In this document: piece after piece, positions 39,783 through 50,868 of the stretch
Layout of the letters: each line of letters begins with the position of its first letter
Position numbering within the stretch: position 1 is the stretch's first letter
Assembly: GCA_024305745.1 (NCBI GenBank)
Contig: JAHRBS010000007.1
Span: 2,728,001-2,792,000 of the forward strand
Reading direction: 5' to 3'
Length of the DNA stretch: 64,000 nucleotides
DNA from: Polyporus tsugae
Taxonomy: Eukaryota > Basidiomycota > Agaricomycetes > Polyporales > Polyporaceae
The notes under the pieces: generated by a model
The model's database searches: none
Seen by the model: only the letters and a program-made list of their open reading frames with translations
Told to the model about the DNA's origin: nothing
Position numbers and translations under genes: made by a program

Positions 39783-40239
39783 TGTTCATGATGTGTAACT
39801 TACCACTGGACAATTGCTTTCAATTGCTCTGTATCGATACAAATGTCCTATTATTGCATACCGGCCCCCAATACATAACTTACACTGATGACCATATGCC
39901 ACCTATCAATATCGCTGGATGTCAACTGGATGTGTAATTGGGATCACAGATATTTCGGGCGGCGGCGATAGAAGGTCACGGGCGAGAGCGTCCTGGATCG
40001 CTTACAGTCCTTCTCCACCACCACTGCAGTCGGCTATCCACGTGCAGGCAGTTCTCCGCTAAACGCTCTCAATCGCAGTCTCGGCTCTCCGACCCTTCAG
40101 ATCTCAGAGGGTCACCTCATGCCTTGATATAACTGTTCTGCTCTGCGACGACGTGCACACGCCTATTCTTTCGACATTGACCACCTCCGACGCTATCACT
40201 TGACGAATTTACGACAGACCGCGACACACACTTCAGACC
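39783..40239. other. Intergenic, promoter of IST1-TBC gene
   Basis: No gene or clear element is seen in 457 nt. Confidence 0.5.
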
Positions 40240-43200
40240 ATGGCTGCTCAGTGGGACACTGGACGGGTGAAGGTTTGTTGCTTCCGTCAACACTATACGA
40301 TGCGCGATATTCAGGGGAAATGGTGGATCAGGCCCAAATGCGGCTTACTGCCCAGCGACTGGGCCAACTGCAAGACCGGATGGACTCCCAGGCGCAGATC
40401 ACGCAACGAGACGTCGCGACCCTCTTACAGCAAGGCAATGTTGCGCTGGCGCGAGCGAAGGCACAGAAGCTGATGAGAGACGACGTCAAGAGCGATCTCA
40501 TGCAGACCTTGGAGATGCATATCGGCGTTATACTTGGACATTTGAACGAACTGGAACGGAGGTGCGCATCGTCTACTTAGCCCGTGCGGACGCGTCTTCC
40601 TTGCCCTGCCAGTTGACACCGCCCTATTCCGGCTTTAGTTCCACGCCGAGTCCCATAGTGGCAGAAGCCGCTTCAAGTATCATATACGCTGGCCTGCAGA
40701 TTGAATCGAAAGGTGTGTAACCTCCCCATTCCGTTCCGCCCTCCATCCTCCGACGAGATAGCCTCAAATTGGTGTAGACCTCCACAATGTTCGGGAGTTC
40801 GTCATGCAGGCGCTCGGGCCCGACTTTACGCGTTCTGCCATCACAAACCAAGATAACTACGTGTCGACCAGGGTGAGCATCCACCTTCTTGTGTTTCCTT
40901 GCCCGTGCCTAAGAAAGTGCAGGTGCTTCGCGCGATCGCTGTTCCTCCGCCCACGGCCGCGAGGCTGGACCAATACCTGTATGGGATAGGGCGTAGCTAC
41001 AATGTTCAATGGCTCCCCGACCTATCTCCGCAACAGAAGTACGTGCATCCCGGGTGTGGAAGTACGAATAGGAGGATGTTGAAGCTACGCCACACAGAGT
41101 CAATGCTTTGTCTCCCATCGTGGACCCGGAGATTGTGAACGTGGTTGACCTTGCGAACCTCCGTCAACTATGCTCCCATGGTAAGTGTCAAGAGTGGACG
41201 GCATATGTCTAAAATCGGCGATATTGAGGTGATTCTAGGTCTCCCGTCACATCCGCCTTGGTTGCGTCCACGAGTTTGGCGGTGAGCATCATCACATCCG
41301 GGTAAACTCCACCAATGTTGAACACGAGGCAGGTTGCTACTTGGTACGCTGCCTTCCGACAAAGCGACATGGCGTAAAGAATCCCACACCCAGAGAGACA
41401 ACTACTATGTAAGTTCTAGCACGGAGTCATCTAGTTAACCCAAAGATTCTAAGCCCTAGACAGGACCTTGTTCGACGATTGCTCGAACCATTTCCGTCTC
41501 TTTTGGAGCCAACAGTGCCGCTTTCGTCGACCGATCAATCTATTTTGGATGTCTTTAACGAACTTTCGATGGTCCCGCCCGGTCTTTTGTCTAGTCTGGA
41601 AGAGGAGCCGGAACCGTGCCCGCAGTGCCCGTTAGATGATGACGCACCGGAAGACATCAAGATCACCAGCGCAGGTAACCTCAATGACCGACTCCGCGTC
41701 ATCCGCGCGAAAGAGGCTGGGGAATCCGGCGAGCCGTCTGAGAACAATACCCCGGAGATCCGCCTTGGCACCAGTCCCGAAATCCGGCTCGACGAGACTC
41801 CAGAGGTTCGTCTGGAAGAGCCGTCGCCGACCAAGACCAGGGTGCGCGAAAGCACACCCGAGGATGCCCTATCCGTACCCAGTTCTCCTGGATCTGAGCA
41901 ATCTGGCGTCCCGACGACCCTCCTTCCGTCACGGCATTACACCTCGTTCGGCGCCCACAACAAGCACTCGTCGGCTCTGCTTCGGTTGCTGTACCTCCAC
42001 TCATGTCTGAACCCAGCGAACCGCTCGCCTCAGATCGGTTCGCTGTTGGTGCCAATATATGCAGCACTCGTGGAGGAGGTTGACCCAGAGGACATTCCCC
42101 ATGTCGAGGCAGACGCATTCTGGGTGTTCGAATCCATGGTCGGAGAGTTCGCTGCGTTGCAGGACGAGCAGAATGGAACTGTTTGGGTTCAGAAGCTAAG
42201 CGACCGTTTGCGGTGGGCTGATACTGAGCTCGCGGATGACTTGGTACGTGGCAATGTCATTTCTCGAGTCCTGTCGTCTCATCCTGTGTGTACAGGCAAC
42301 CAAGGGGCTAGATCCCGGCCTCCCACATTACTCCTTGTACGTCTTCAGTGTTGTGTGCTAATTTGAGCTCGATCTCAGATTGATGCTCCTGTAGCCGTTG
42401 GCTTGTTCCCCTACTCACCCACACACTCCCATTGCCTGCGGTTCTCATGGTTTGGGATGCTGTTTTCTCCTGTCCGATGCGGGAACGAGACGAGAACCCG
42501 AAGTTGGATTATCTTATCGACGTCTGCACTAGTATGTTGGTTTCTGCACGAGGCATCTTGCTCCAGTGAGTCCAACTTGTTTGCTTGAAATGTTCCCTAT
42601 CTCTAAAGCTGTGCGTTACAGACTAGGGAGGGCGCACCGCAAGCAACATAACCTCTGGGCGGACGAAATCGCTGCCATCCCATCCACGGCCTTCGGTGAG
42701 CGGGAGCTAGAGGAAGCTTTCATTGAGGGTATGGCCTTCCTTCAGAAGTATCCTCTGGATGCTGTTGGGGGCATCGAGAAAGTGCTACAGACAGCCTGCG
42801 ATCTCGCCTCACAGCGCGAGGCCGCTGTCAGTCCACAACCGAACAGCGTCGTTGGTCTTGGAGCGCGTCTTCGGGACACGGTTTGGAAGGGCATCTCATC
42901 GAGTTTGGAATCTAATCCCGATGATGAAGACGAGACGGACGAGGAGACAGATGAAGAATACGAGGAGAAGTCCGGGCCGCAGTCCCAGCAGAATACCTTC
43001 TCCGCACGTCTGGCCGGCACTGTGTGGAGAGGTATCACCAACCAAAGCGCGACGGATGTTCCCTCCCCTCCCCCCAGCTCGCCTTTGCCTTCACCTGGCC
43101 TGACGTCGCCTCAAACAGCGCCTCCTGCGCCCGCGAGACAGACCGTGGCTGAGGCCGCTGCTCGTGGCAAGAACATGTTCTGGGGCTATGCCGGGAAGTT

Positions 43201-44734
43201 GAAGGATTCTGACGCTGCTGCGACTTTCGCGAAAGTGAGCACGAACTGGAGAGTCAAAGCCCTCGACGCTTGGTCAAAGCCTCGGGCCGAAGCCTCTCCA
43301 TCGAACACACTGGCGCCGCCCGCAGCGTCTCCACCTGCATCTACTATCACCTCGATGGTGGATCATGCCCGGAGCATCTCCCTGACAGCGTTAACCCGCT
43401 CGTCGCCGAAGCCTCCAGAAGACAAGAGGGGATCCGTGCCTATCATGGACCGATTGGACAACTATTCGCCTCCCCCTCGACCGGCGTTCTTCCGACCGGT
43501 CAGAGACAGCGTGTTCGTCGCTTCGCCGATTATCCACAGCGGTGACGCGTCGCCAGTATCAGAGTCCGGTTCTTTGAGTGGGCCCAGCTTGCTGTCGTCC
43601 TCGTTCAAACCTCCATCGGACAGGGCTCCAACTCGTAACAGCACCGGACCCCGTCCGCTGCTCTTGAACTCGACCTCTCTTCTCACCGGGTCTAGACCTG
43701 ATAGTCCCGCACGGTCTCCCATGTCGCCGTCTGTGGAGGCGAGATGGGTGGAGTCAGTGCGCGCGAAACGTGCCAGTGTCGACCACCGGGCTTCTCAGTC
43801 GTCTGTCTCCTCTCTTTCTCCATCGGAGCCGTACCGTCCGAAGAAGGTGGGTACTCAATCAGACTTCGAGTCGGACAGCGGGAGCACCAGCAGGGTCGTG
43901 CCGATCAACCGCAACAAGTCGCCTTCGCCGATGGCACGTGCATCCAGGCGGATCAGTCCCCCCACGCCACCGAAGACTCACCGCCGCCTCCCTACCAACG
44001 GTTCAGCACCCGAAGACAATGCGCCAGGGGGTTGGGTTCGTGTAGAAGCTCCAGACTCTCCCACCACCGTCGGATCCCCACCGCCCCCGGGAACTCCTGA
44101 CGCGGAGACCACGACCATTAGCGACGTACATGTGAAGCAACCGGAGTCCCAGAGACAGCGCGGGTCTATTGTGCTGCCCGAGACCAGTGACATTGCAATA
44201 CCGAGCCCAGCTCCCGAGTACAAGCTTGCTCGCCGGCAAGCGACCGTCTCACGGATGTCTCGCGATATGGAAGCTTCCGATTCCTCCGCAACGGAGCCCG
44301 CTGCGAAGAACCCGAACGTCCGCAGAAAACGCTTCCCACCGCGCCTACAGACGCTTCGGAACTCGCGCAGTCCCACGGAGCCTTATCCTTCGCTACTGTC
44401 GCGCTCGCACACACTGGACGTGCCCGTGGATGACCACGATCATGAGAACTCCACGACGCCGCGAGCGAACACGTTCGACGAGGAGATGATCATGCCGCCG
44501 TCCCCTCGGTCCCGCCGCGTCCGCAAGGTCTCGGGCGGCGAGTGCGAGGCACCCACTCGGACACGCAAGATCTCGACGGAGGGCCGCACCCGCAAGATCT
44601 CCTCCGAGGGGAGGCGCAAGCCTGTCTCTGCTGAGCGCGATACGAAGCACAAGCGCGAGAGCGCTGCCGTGGAGGGAGACGACGAGGGCTACAACGATTT
44701 ACTGAGCGCATATGAGAGCGAAGATGTGTCGTGA
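40240..44734 (+). CDS. IST1 domain fused to TBC (Rab-GAP-like) domain
   Basis: Twelve exons, 40240-40272, 40332-40561, 40639-40712, 40778-40872, 40923-41038, 41098-41180, 41239-41281, 41333-41408, 41464-42243, 42296-42336, 42395-42565 and 42622-44734, give 1,284 aa. Residues ~7-182 form an IST1 domain (MRLTAQRLGQLQDRMDSQAQ, QRDVATLLQQGNVALARAKA, SPIVAEAASSIIYAG, RLDQYLYGIGRSYNV). Ist1 regulates ESCRT-III and Vps4. A TBC fold follows (~195-645): LRQLCSHGLPSHPPWLRPRVWRLLLG, a ~120-residue acidic insert, then HSSALLRLLYLHSCLNPANR, PHVEADAFWVFESMVGEF and FRWLVPLLTHTLPLPAVLMVWD, resembling TBC1D13-type proteins. The usual Arg-finger (IxxDxxR) and YxQG motifs are not evident; a Gln remains in SPQIG. 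About 640 disordered Ser/Pro-rich residues end the protein. Confidence 0.85.
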
Positions 44735-44912
44735 TCGAGGTTGGACGGGAAGGTAGATATACGTTCGGAACATGTCTGTCATATGAATCACATCTACATC
44801 TACATGATCGTCACTAGCTATCGTCGCCGAGCTGCCATATTTATTTTGTGCGCAGTGTCCAGATGTTCATCCTAGTATGCTATGCTGCCGCTTTGACTAC
44901 TGAATTTAATAC

Positions 44913-45659
44913 CTATCTTTCCGATCGCCGTTCATTCTCGACCTGAAGAGCTTCTTGTACGCCGTGGTATACCTCAAGGAGGATGGGGAATCGTGGGAGT
45001 AAGTTCTGAGCGTGCGGTTAGCAAGCTTTGCAGACTGAATTGTTGTAGAGAGTGCACCAACCTCAAATGCAACTTCTAACCGAAGTGAACCTTGAGGCGT
45101 GCGACTCATGGCGACGCAATAGTATCGGACGTCCCAGCCGTATAAGGCTTCATTGATGAGGAAGTCCTCCAAGGAAGCCCAGGGAATAAACTTGCGGGCA
45201 GCGAGAACAGAAATTCCTCCAAAGCCCTTGTGCGTCTCAAGCTGCACCCCTAGCGAGGGAAGTATAACCACAGACTCTGCATATGGAAATTTTAGCGTCC
45301 AGTGTGCCCCAATGGTAAAGGATTATGCACTTGCCCCATTGGATCCGAGTGGAGCGTGTGTACACATACAGAAGCAACACCATGGACAGCGCCACAATGC
45401 TGGGTGTAGTTGAAGCAACCTAACCATATATTAGCACCGCCCTTGGTCATGGCATACAAACTTCCCATACTGTTTTCCAGTAGCATGCAACACCACAGAC
45501 TACACATGCGTCCATCCATATCCATAGGCCGCCCAACGCGGGGATCCTGTTGGCGATGCGTCTACGTCGACCGGGTACTTCTACCCTATATTCCCGCCAT
45601 CCTTGACCTTCGATGATCGAGAACTCAGGATGTTCCCGCAAAGGTGTGGTGTGTTTCAT
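44913..45659 (-). CDS. GPI15: GPI-GlcNAc transferase subunit PIG-H/GPI15
   Basis: Four exons on the minus strand, 45659-45471, 45419-45335, 45276-45062 and 45005-44913, give 193 aa, the family length. PIG-H is part of the ER complex that transfers GlcNAc to phosphatidylinositol in the first step of GPI-anchor synthesis. The N-terminal block HPEFSIIEGQGWREYRVE leads to two closely spaced membrane helices (WIWMDACVVCGVACYW and IVALSMVLLLYVY). The conserved C-terminal domain reads ESVVILPSLGVQLETHKG, then RKFIPWASLEDFLINEAL, GWDVRYYCVAMS and LLPRFPILLEVYHGVQEAL. Intron 45334-45277 uses a GC donor (GGG/GCAAGT) and its removal joins IQW to ESVVILPS. The gene converges on the IST1-TBC gene, with 178 bp between stop codons. 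Confidence 0.9.
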
Positions 45660-46008
45660 TCATGAGCCAGCGACGCAATGTGGGTTAGGCAGGTTGGAAA
45701 GGAGGCAAGGAAAGCAAACTGCCACCGTCACCGCGTCACTCAGTACTGGGAGCCGATCTTTCATTTCGGTTCGGCTAACCCCGAGATAGATATCTCCTAT
45801 ACAGGTCACGTGGCACTACATTTCCAGTGACGGGCTTCGGACGGGCTCCCGGCTTGCCCTTGTCCTCGTCCTCGTCCTCGACCAACGAGTCTGTCTTCCC
45901 TGACGACACGAATTCCGTCTCCACTGCCGTCTCTGGTCCGCTTAGATGCAATACTGAGACTGGTCCAGAATCTCCCATTCCGCCCTCACGGTCAAGTCTC
46001 CCCCAGCC
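45660..46008. other. Divergent promoter GPI15-IF2
   Basis: No gene is supported in 349 nt. An open frame on the plus strand (45827-46037) is in a different frame from the IF2 presequence and lacks family features. Confidence 0.5.
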
Positions 46009-49000
46009 ATGCGCCGTTCGCTCCGGATTGCACGCTTAGGTATTCGCTCGGCGTCCACTGCAACTGCGACGCAGACGAAGGTATGTGTCGACATCAATCT
46101 TGTGTTCTCAATGGATCCTCAAATGTAGGTAGCCCAAATGGCAATATGACGTGCAAGCAAGCCCTTCCCCCGGAGTCCCTCGGAGCAGGAGCTGGGGGAG
46201 GCCTCCCGAACCAGCTCGCCCGGCTGAGAGTGGTCCTTCCGGCGATCATCCCTCCCTTGCCCTTCCTAAAAGGCGTGACTGGGAACGACCCCAACCCCCT
46301 CACCTAGCTGGAACGTCGGGCGTGAAGGATATTCCTGATGCTATCCGTGCTCGCACCACGAGAGATAGCCAACGAGACGGTCGGTCCTGGTCTCAGCGAA
46401 ATCCTTCTTCTTCCAGGAAACCTAGAGGAGAGTCTTCGGGTCTGTCTAGCCTTGGTAATATCCTTCGTTCAGACCGCATAGAGAAAGCGTCCGCCGCTCT
46501 CGAACGGGATGCGGACTATGTACGCACCAACAAGGCGGAGAGCGAAGCTCAGGTTGGGACATCAGATGGTCGGGGTGACAAGGTCCCCGTTTCACAGACA
46601 TGGACCCCTGGGCTGGACACGGACGACAGCCAGGACTCTCGTAGTCGGCAGAAACGCTCCCAGTTCAAGGAGAGAGGGTCGCTGATGTCCCGCCTGGGAC
46701 AAGATGCTGAGATCCCGAGCTATTCAAAGAAGTCTCGTACGTCGTCTGGTCAGGTGGTTAGGAAGGAAAGGGAGAAGGCTCCGAGGTCCCCCAAAGTTGC
46801 CAAACAGGTGAACGTAGATGTCTTCATTCCAAGCGTCGTCTCTGTTGGCACCTTGGCGAGGTTGCTCAATATCAACCTTGGTATGCTCCCAATGATCGTT
46901 CATGTATTTCCTTATCAACTTAATTGTTTCTGGAAGATACTATGCGCCGGAAGATGATTCGCGTCGGGATGGGATCCGAAGCCTCCCACGATCATAGTAC
47001 GTGCGTTGGACCCTGCGCCTTCAACGTGTCTTAATTGTCTGACAGTGCTCACGTCGGATTACGCATCATTGTTGGCGTTGGAGTTCAACCGAAACCCAGT
47101 CGTCAATGACGAGGCTGCATTCGATATCTATACGCCGTGAGTTGTTAGCCAAAATTGTTCTTTCGAGTAACTTCATAAAAACGTTTTGCAGGCCTTCCCA
47201 TCCAAACCCAGCCACTTTGCCAGAACGTCCACCCGTAGTCACAATCATGGGACACGTCGATCATGGCAAGACCACCCTACTGGACACTCTCCGGTCAACG
47301 TCAGTGGCAAAGGGCGAAGCAGGAGGGATCACGCAACATATTGGTGCTTTCTCTGTCCCTGTGCCTGTCAGCGGCAATAGCTCGGAGCCAACCAGGACCA
47401 TCACGTTCTTGGACACTCCAGGCCATGCTGCGTTTTCCGCAATGCGAGCTCGAGGCGCAAGTGTGACGGACGTAGTGGTGCTTGTTGTCGCCGCGGACGA
47501 TGGCATCATGCCACAGACCCGCGAAGTTCTCGCCCTTGTGAAGAACTCTAAAGTCGGTCTTGTCGTGGCGATCAATAAGGTGGACAAGCCTGGGGCCGAC
47601 ATTGTGAGCGATTTCCGTGTCTGCCGCTGTCGGATGCAGTTCTAAAATTTGAACGCTATTCTCTTCAGACGAAGGTTGAACACGCGTTGCTTGCTGAGGG
47701 CGTGCAGCTAGAGACCTTCGGCGGTGACATACCTTCGGTTCCTGTTTCCGGACTCACCGGTCAGGGGCTGAATCACCTCGTTGAGACGATCTCCGTCCTC
47801 GCAGAGATGCAAGACCTGCGCGCTGAGCGCGAAGGGACGATCCAAGGCTACGTTCTCGAGTCTAAAGTCACGAAAGGTCACGGGTGAGTGTTGGTTGGTC
47901 ATATGCCTGTATACAACTGAACGATGTGCCCTCAGGCCGACCGGTACTGTCCTCGTCCTGCGAGGAAACCTCAAGGCTGGCCAACACCTGATCTGCGGTA
48001 CAACCTCCGCGAAGGTTCGCCTCCTGTCCGATTCAAACGGCAAGGCCGTCAAGGTGGCGTATCCGGGAATGGCCGTGACGGTATCAGGATGGAAGGAGCT
48101 CCCAAATGCTGGTGACGAGGTCCTTACAGGGCCAGAGTCCGACATTAAGAAGGCGTTGGCGAACCGTGCTCGCAAGGCCGAAATGGTGTCGACCCTCGCT
48201 GATCTCGAAGCTATCAACGAGCACCGTCGCACCGAGCGTGAGAAGCGCGAGGCGGAAGAGGAGGCCCCCGAGGACAAGGCAGCTGTGCAGCCTGAAGGCC
48301 CGAAGGAGCTACGCCTGGTCATTAAGGGCGACGTTAGCGGGAGCGTGGAGGCGGTCGTGAACGCGCTGGAGGTCATCGGAAACGACGTTGCGCGCACAAA
48401 GATTATCGCCACTGGCGTCGGTGACGTGAACGAGTCGGACGTCATGCGCGCAAAAGCTGCCGAAGGTACGTAACCACCAACATCCTTATCCTCCGCTAGC
48501 CGAACCTTGTCCACCGCTTCTTCGTAGCAGCGTTGCTAAATCACTTCTTCCCTGTCAGGTGTGGTCGTAGCGTTCTCAGTCAAGGTCCCGCGCGTGGTCG
48601 AGAACGAAGCTGCGTCGCAGCACGTCCCCATTCTGTCTTCGTCCATCATATACAAGCTCATGGACACCGTCACCCAGAAGGTCATCGAGCTCCTGCCGCC
48701 GATTATAGAGAAGCGCGTGACTGGCGAGGCTACGGTCCTTCAGCTGTTTGACATCGGCCTCAAGGCCAAGAAGACGACGCAGGTCGGTGGTTGCAGGGTC
48801 ACGAACGGCATTATTGAAAAGAGCAAGCACGCCCGCGTTATGCGCGACGGGAAGGCCGTCTACGAGGGTGAGAAGCCAGTTTCTTGTTTTCCCAGGGTTG
48901 CTGGTTGCTGGTATGCAGATTGCAGCCGAACACAACGGCGCAGCGGTCGCCACTCTGGGATCCATATATGCATACTATTTGAACGTTTCTGACGAAAGTG

Positions 49001-49162
49001 GTGGTTGCAGGTCGTCTCGATACCCTGAAACAGCACAAGAAGGACATGCTGGAGGCTGCCAGAGGCACTGAATGCGGCATGAACCTTGCTGGTTTCAACG
49101 ACCTTCGCGTTGGGGACATCATCGAGATGTACGAGGAGGTCTCCTTACCGGGCAAATTATGA
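46009..49162 (+). CDS. IFM1: Mitochondrial translation initiation factor IF-2
   Basis: Nine exons, 46009-46080, 46133-46880, 46937-46996, 47046-47136, 47192-47603, 47669-47883, 47936-48465, 48559-48867 and 49011-49162, give 862 aa. The GTPase loads initiator tRNA on the small mitochondrial subunit. [20 protein letters not shown] is a clear presequence. A charged, disordered region spans about residues 30-250; it is followed by the bacterial-type IF2 N-domain helix ([19 protein letters not shown]). G-domain motifs are GHVDHGKT (344-351), DTPGHAAF and NKVD. Domain II ([20 protein letters not shown]) and the C-terminal EF-P-like block ([30 protein letters not shown]) follow. Upstream acceptor 46132 was chosen because it alone avoids an early stop. 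It converges on the CHORD gene, with 191 bp between stops. Confidence 0.95.
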
Positions 49163-49353
49163 TATGTTCGCTATAATCCTACTGTTCAACCGTCTTAATT
49201 CGCTAGTCCTAGTCGCAGTCCTAGACCCATAGAACCACTGTGTCATTTACCATGCATTATATACACACTGCTCCTCTCCGCTCTACAAGAGTGGTGCGCA
49301 ATCCGTCCGTGGGCTGCGAAACATGGTTAACTTGAAGTTGCATGCACCGCGGC

Positions 49354-50868
49354 TCATGTGCGCGCCTTGTTGGTATCGTCCAAGACGAGCTCCTTCGCAC
49401 CAATCGTGCCCGTCCGGCCGCCGACGCCGAAGGTGAAGTTAATATTGCCAAGGTCACGATCCGTCTTTTCGAGCAGCGTCCAGCTGCGGTTATCCTTCTT
49501 CCTGAGCTTCAGTTCCAACTAGGGTGCCAGTGTCAGCATCCAGACGTAAACGTCAGTTAAGCGTGACAGCGGGTGCCCGCTGCAGGGTTCGATCACGTAC
49601 TTTGGTGCCGTAAAACTTGAATGACGATTCGTCAACGTTAACGGGGCCCCAGAGCTGAAGTGTCTTGCGGAAGCGCTTCGAGTCTGGAAGGTAGAGGTCG
49701 ATGAAGACCTGTGGAATGCATGTCATTTCGCCTTAGGATGCGCCGTAACGACTAGGCGAGGCCGGACGCACCTCGGTCTCCTCTATTTTGACGACGCTCG
49801 TACTCGGGTCGGCTTTCTTGGCGAAGACGGAGGCGTGGACCTCGGTCGGCGTCTGATAGTGGTCAATGCGACACTGTGTGAACTGTTCCTGCTGCTAATT
49901 TGCATGGAAGAAATGTCAGCCGGTGGTGCCACCAAAGGAAGGGAGGTGGTCGGCGCCCCGCTGACCAGCAAACGGGTGCCGACGGGCATCTTGTTCACTC
50001 ACCGTGTCCGCCTTTTTCTTGGGGACGAAGACGTGCCTGCCCTTCTTGCATCCCTGAATCTTGAGGAACTCGTCGAACTCCAGGACTCTCCGCTTACAGC
50101 AAAGGTAGCCCTTGGGCGCGGTGAGGATGTCATCCTGATCGATCAGGTAACGGAGGGGGACGTACCTTGCTGCCTTCGTGGAAAATAGGCTTTCAACGAC
50201 GGGTTAGCGGACAGGAAATGACGTCGGAACCAGTGGGGCGACCACGAGGCGATGGCGAGCTTAAGAGAGGGCCGGGTACTTACAGGTTTCGGATGGTACG
50301 TGCACTCACTCGCTTCCCTACCCTCTCTTCTGTGCAGGTCGTCGCTCTCGTACACAGCGCTGCACCCGTTGTGCCTGCACTTTGTCCCCGCTGGGACGGC
50401 CGCCTCCAGGTCGTCCTCCTCTTCCTCGAACTTGGGCGGGACCACGGCCTCCGGGGGCGCTTTCGAGCCAAGCGTGAGTGTACTCGTGCCCGACGGAGCG
50501 GACGAATACGTCTCGGAGCCGCCCACGGAGGAGGTCATCTTGAGATCAACTTGGGGCGCAGGCTTTGGGGGAGGGGCCTTAGGTGCCTCGTCCGTATGCT
50601 GGCCAAGAGTACATCCCTGTTGGACATCGATCCCAGGTCAGCACCCGGTCGGGCTCGAAGACGCTCCCGTGAGGGCCGGTGCGCGACTCACCTTGATGCC
50701 CATGAACTCATCGAAGTCAAGCACGGGCTTGTTCACGTTGGAGCAGCAGGACCAGGACTTGAGGCCCTCGTGGAAGACGGGCGCGCCAGGGTGGTATCTG
50801 CAGCTCTCCGGGGCATTGTTCTCGGGGGCGTAGTCATGGCCGCATCCCTTGTGAGTACAACGAGCCAT
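49354..50868 (-). CDS. CHORD-CS domain protein (Hsp90 cochaperone, CHORDC1/RAR1 family)
   Basis: Seven exons on the minus strand, 50868-50692, 50616-50284, 50189-50166, 50110-50003, 49894-49772, 49708-49601 and 49518-49354, give 345 aa. Two cysteine- and histidine-rich CHORD zinc modules are present: residues 1-~66 (CTHKGCGHDY, CRYHPGAPVFHEGLKSWSCC, CTLGQH) and ~145-215 (CRHNGCSAVYES, CTYHPKPPIFHEGSKGYLCC, CKKGRH). A CS domain (~225-330) has VFIDLYLPDSKRFR, NVDESSFKFYGTKLELKL and SWTLLEKTDRDLG. CHORD-CS proteins bind Hsp90 and its cochaperones. Exon 3 has just 24 nt and encodes PIFHEGSK in the middle of CHORD 2; without it the zinc fold would be broken. Introns are GT-AG. Confidence 0.92.

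Noticed and set aside
45290..45350. tRNA-like stretch (AATGGTAAAGG... GGATCCGAG) on the plus strand
   Set aside because: No acceptor or T stem can be paired, and the bases are explained by the GPI15 exon 2 end and its GC-AG intron on the minus strand.
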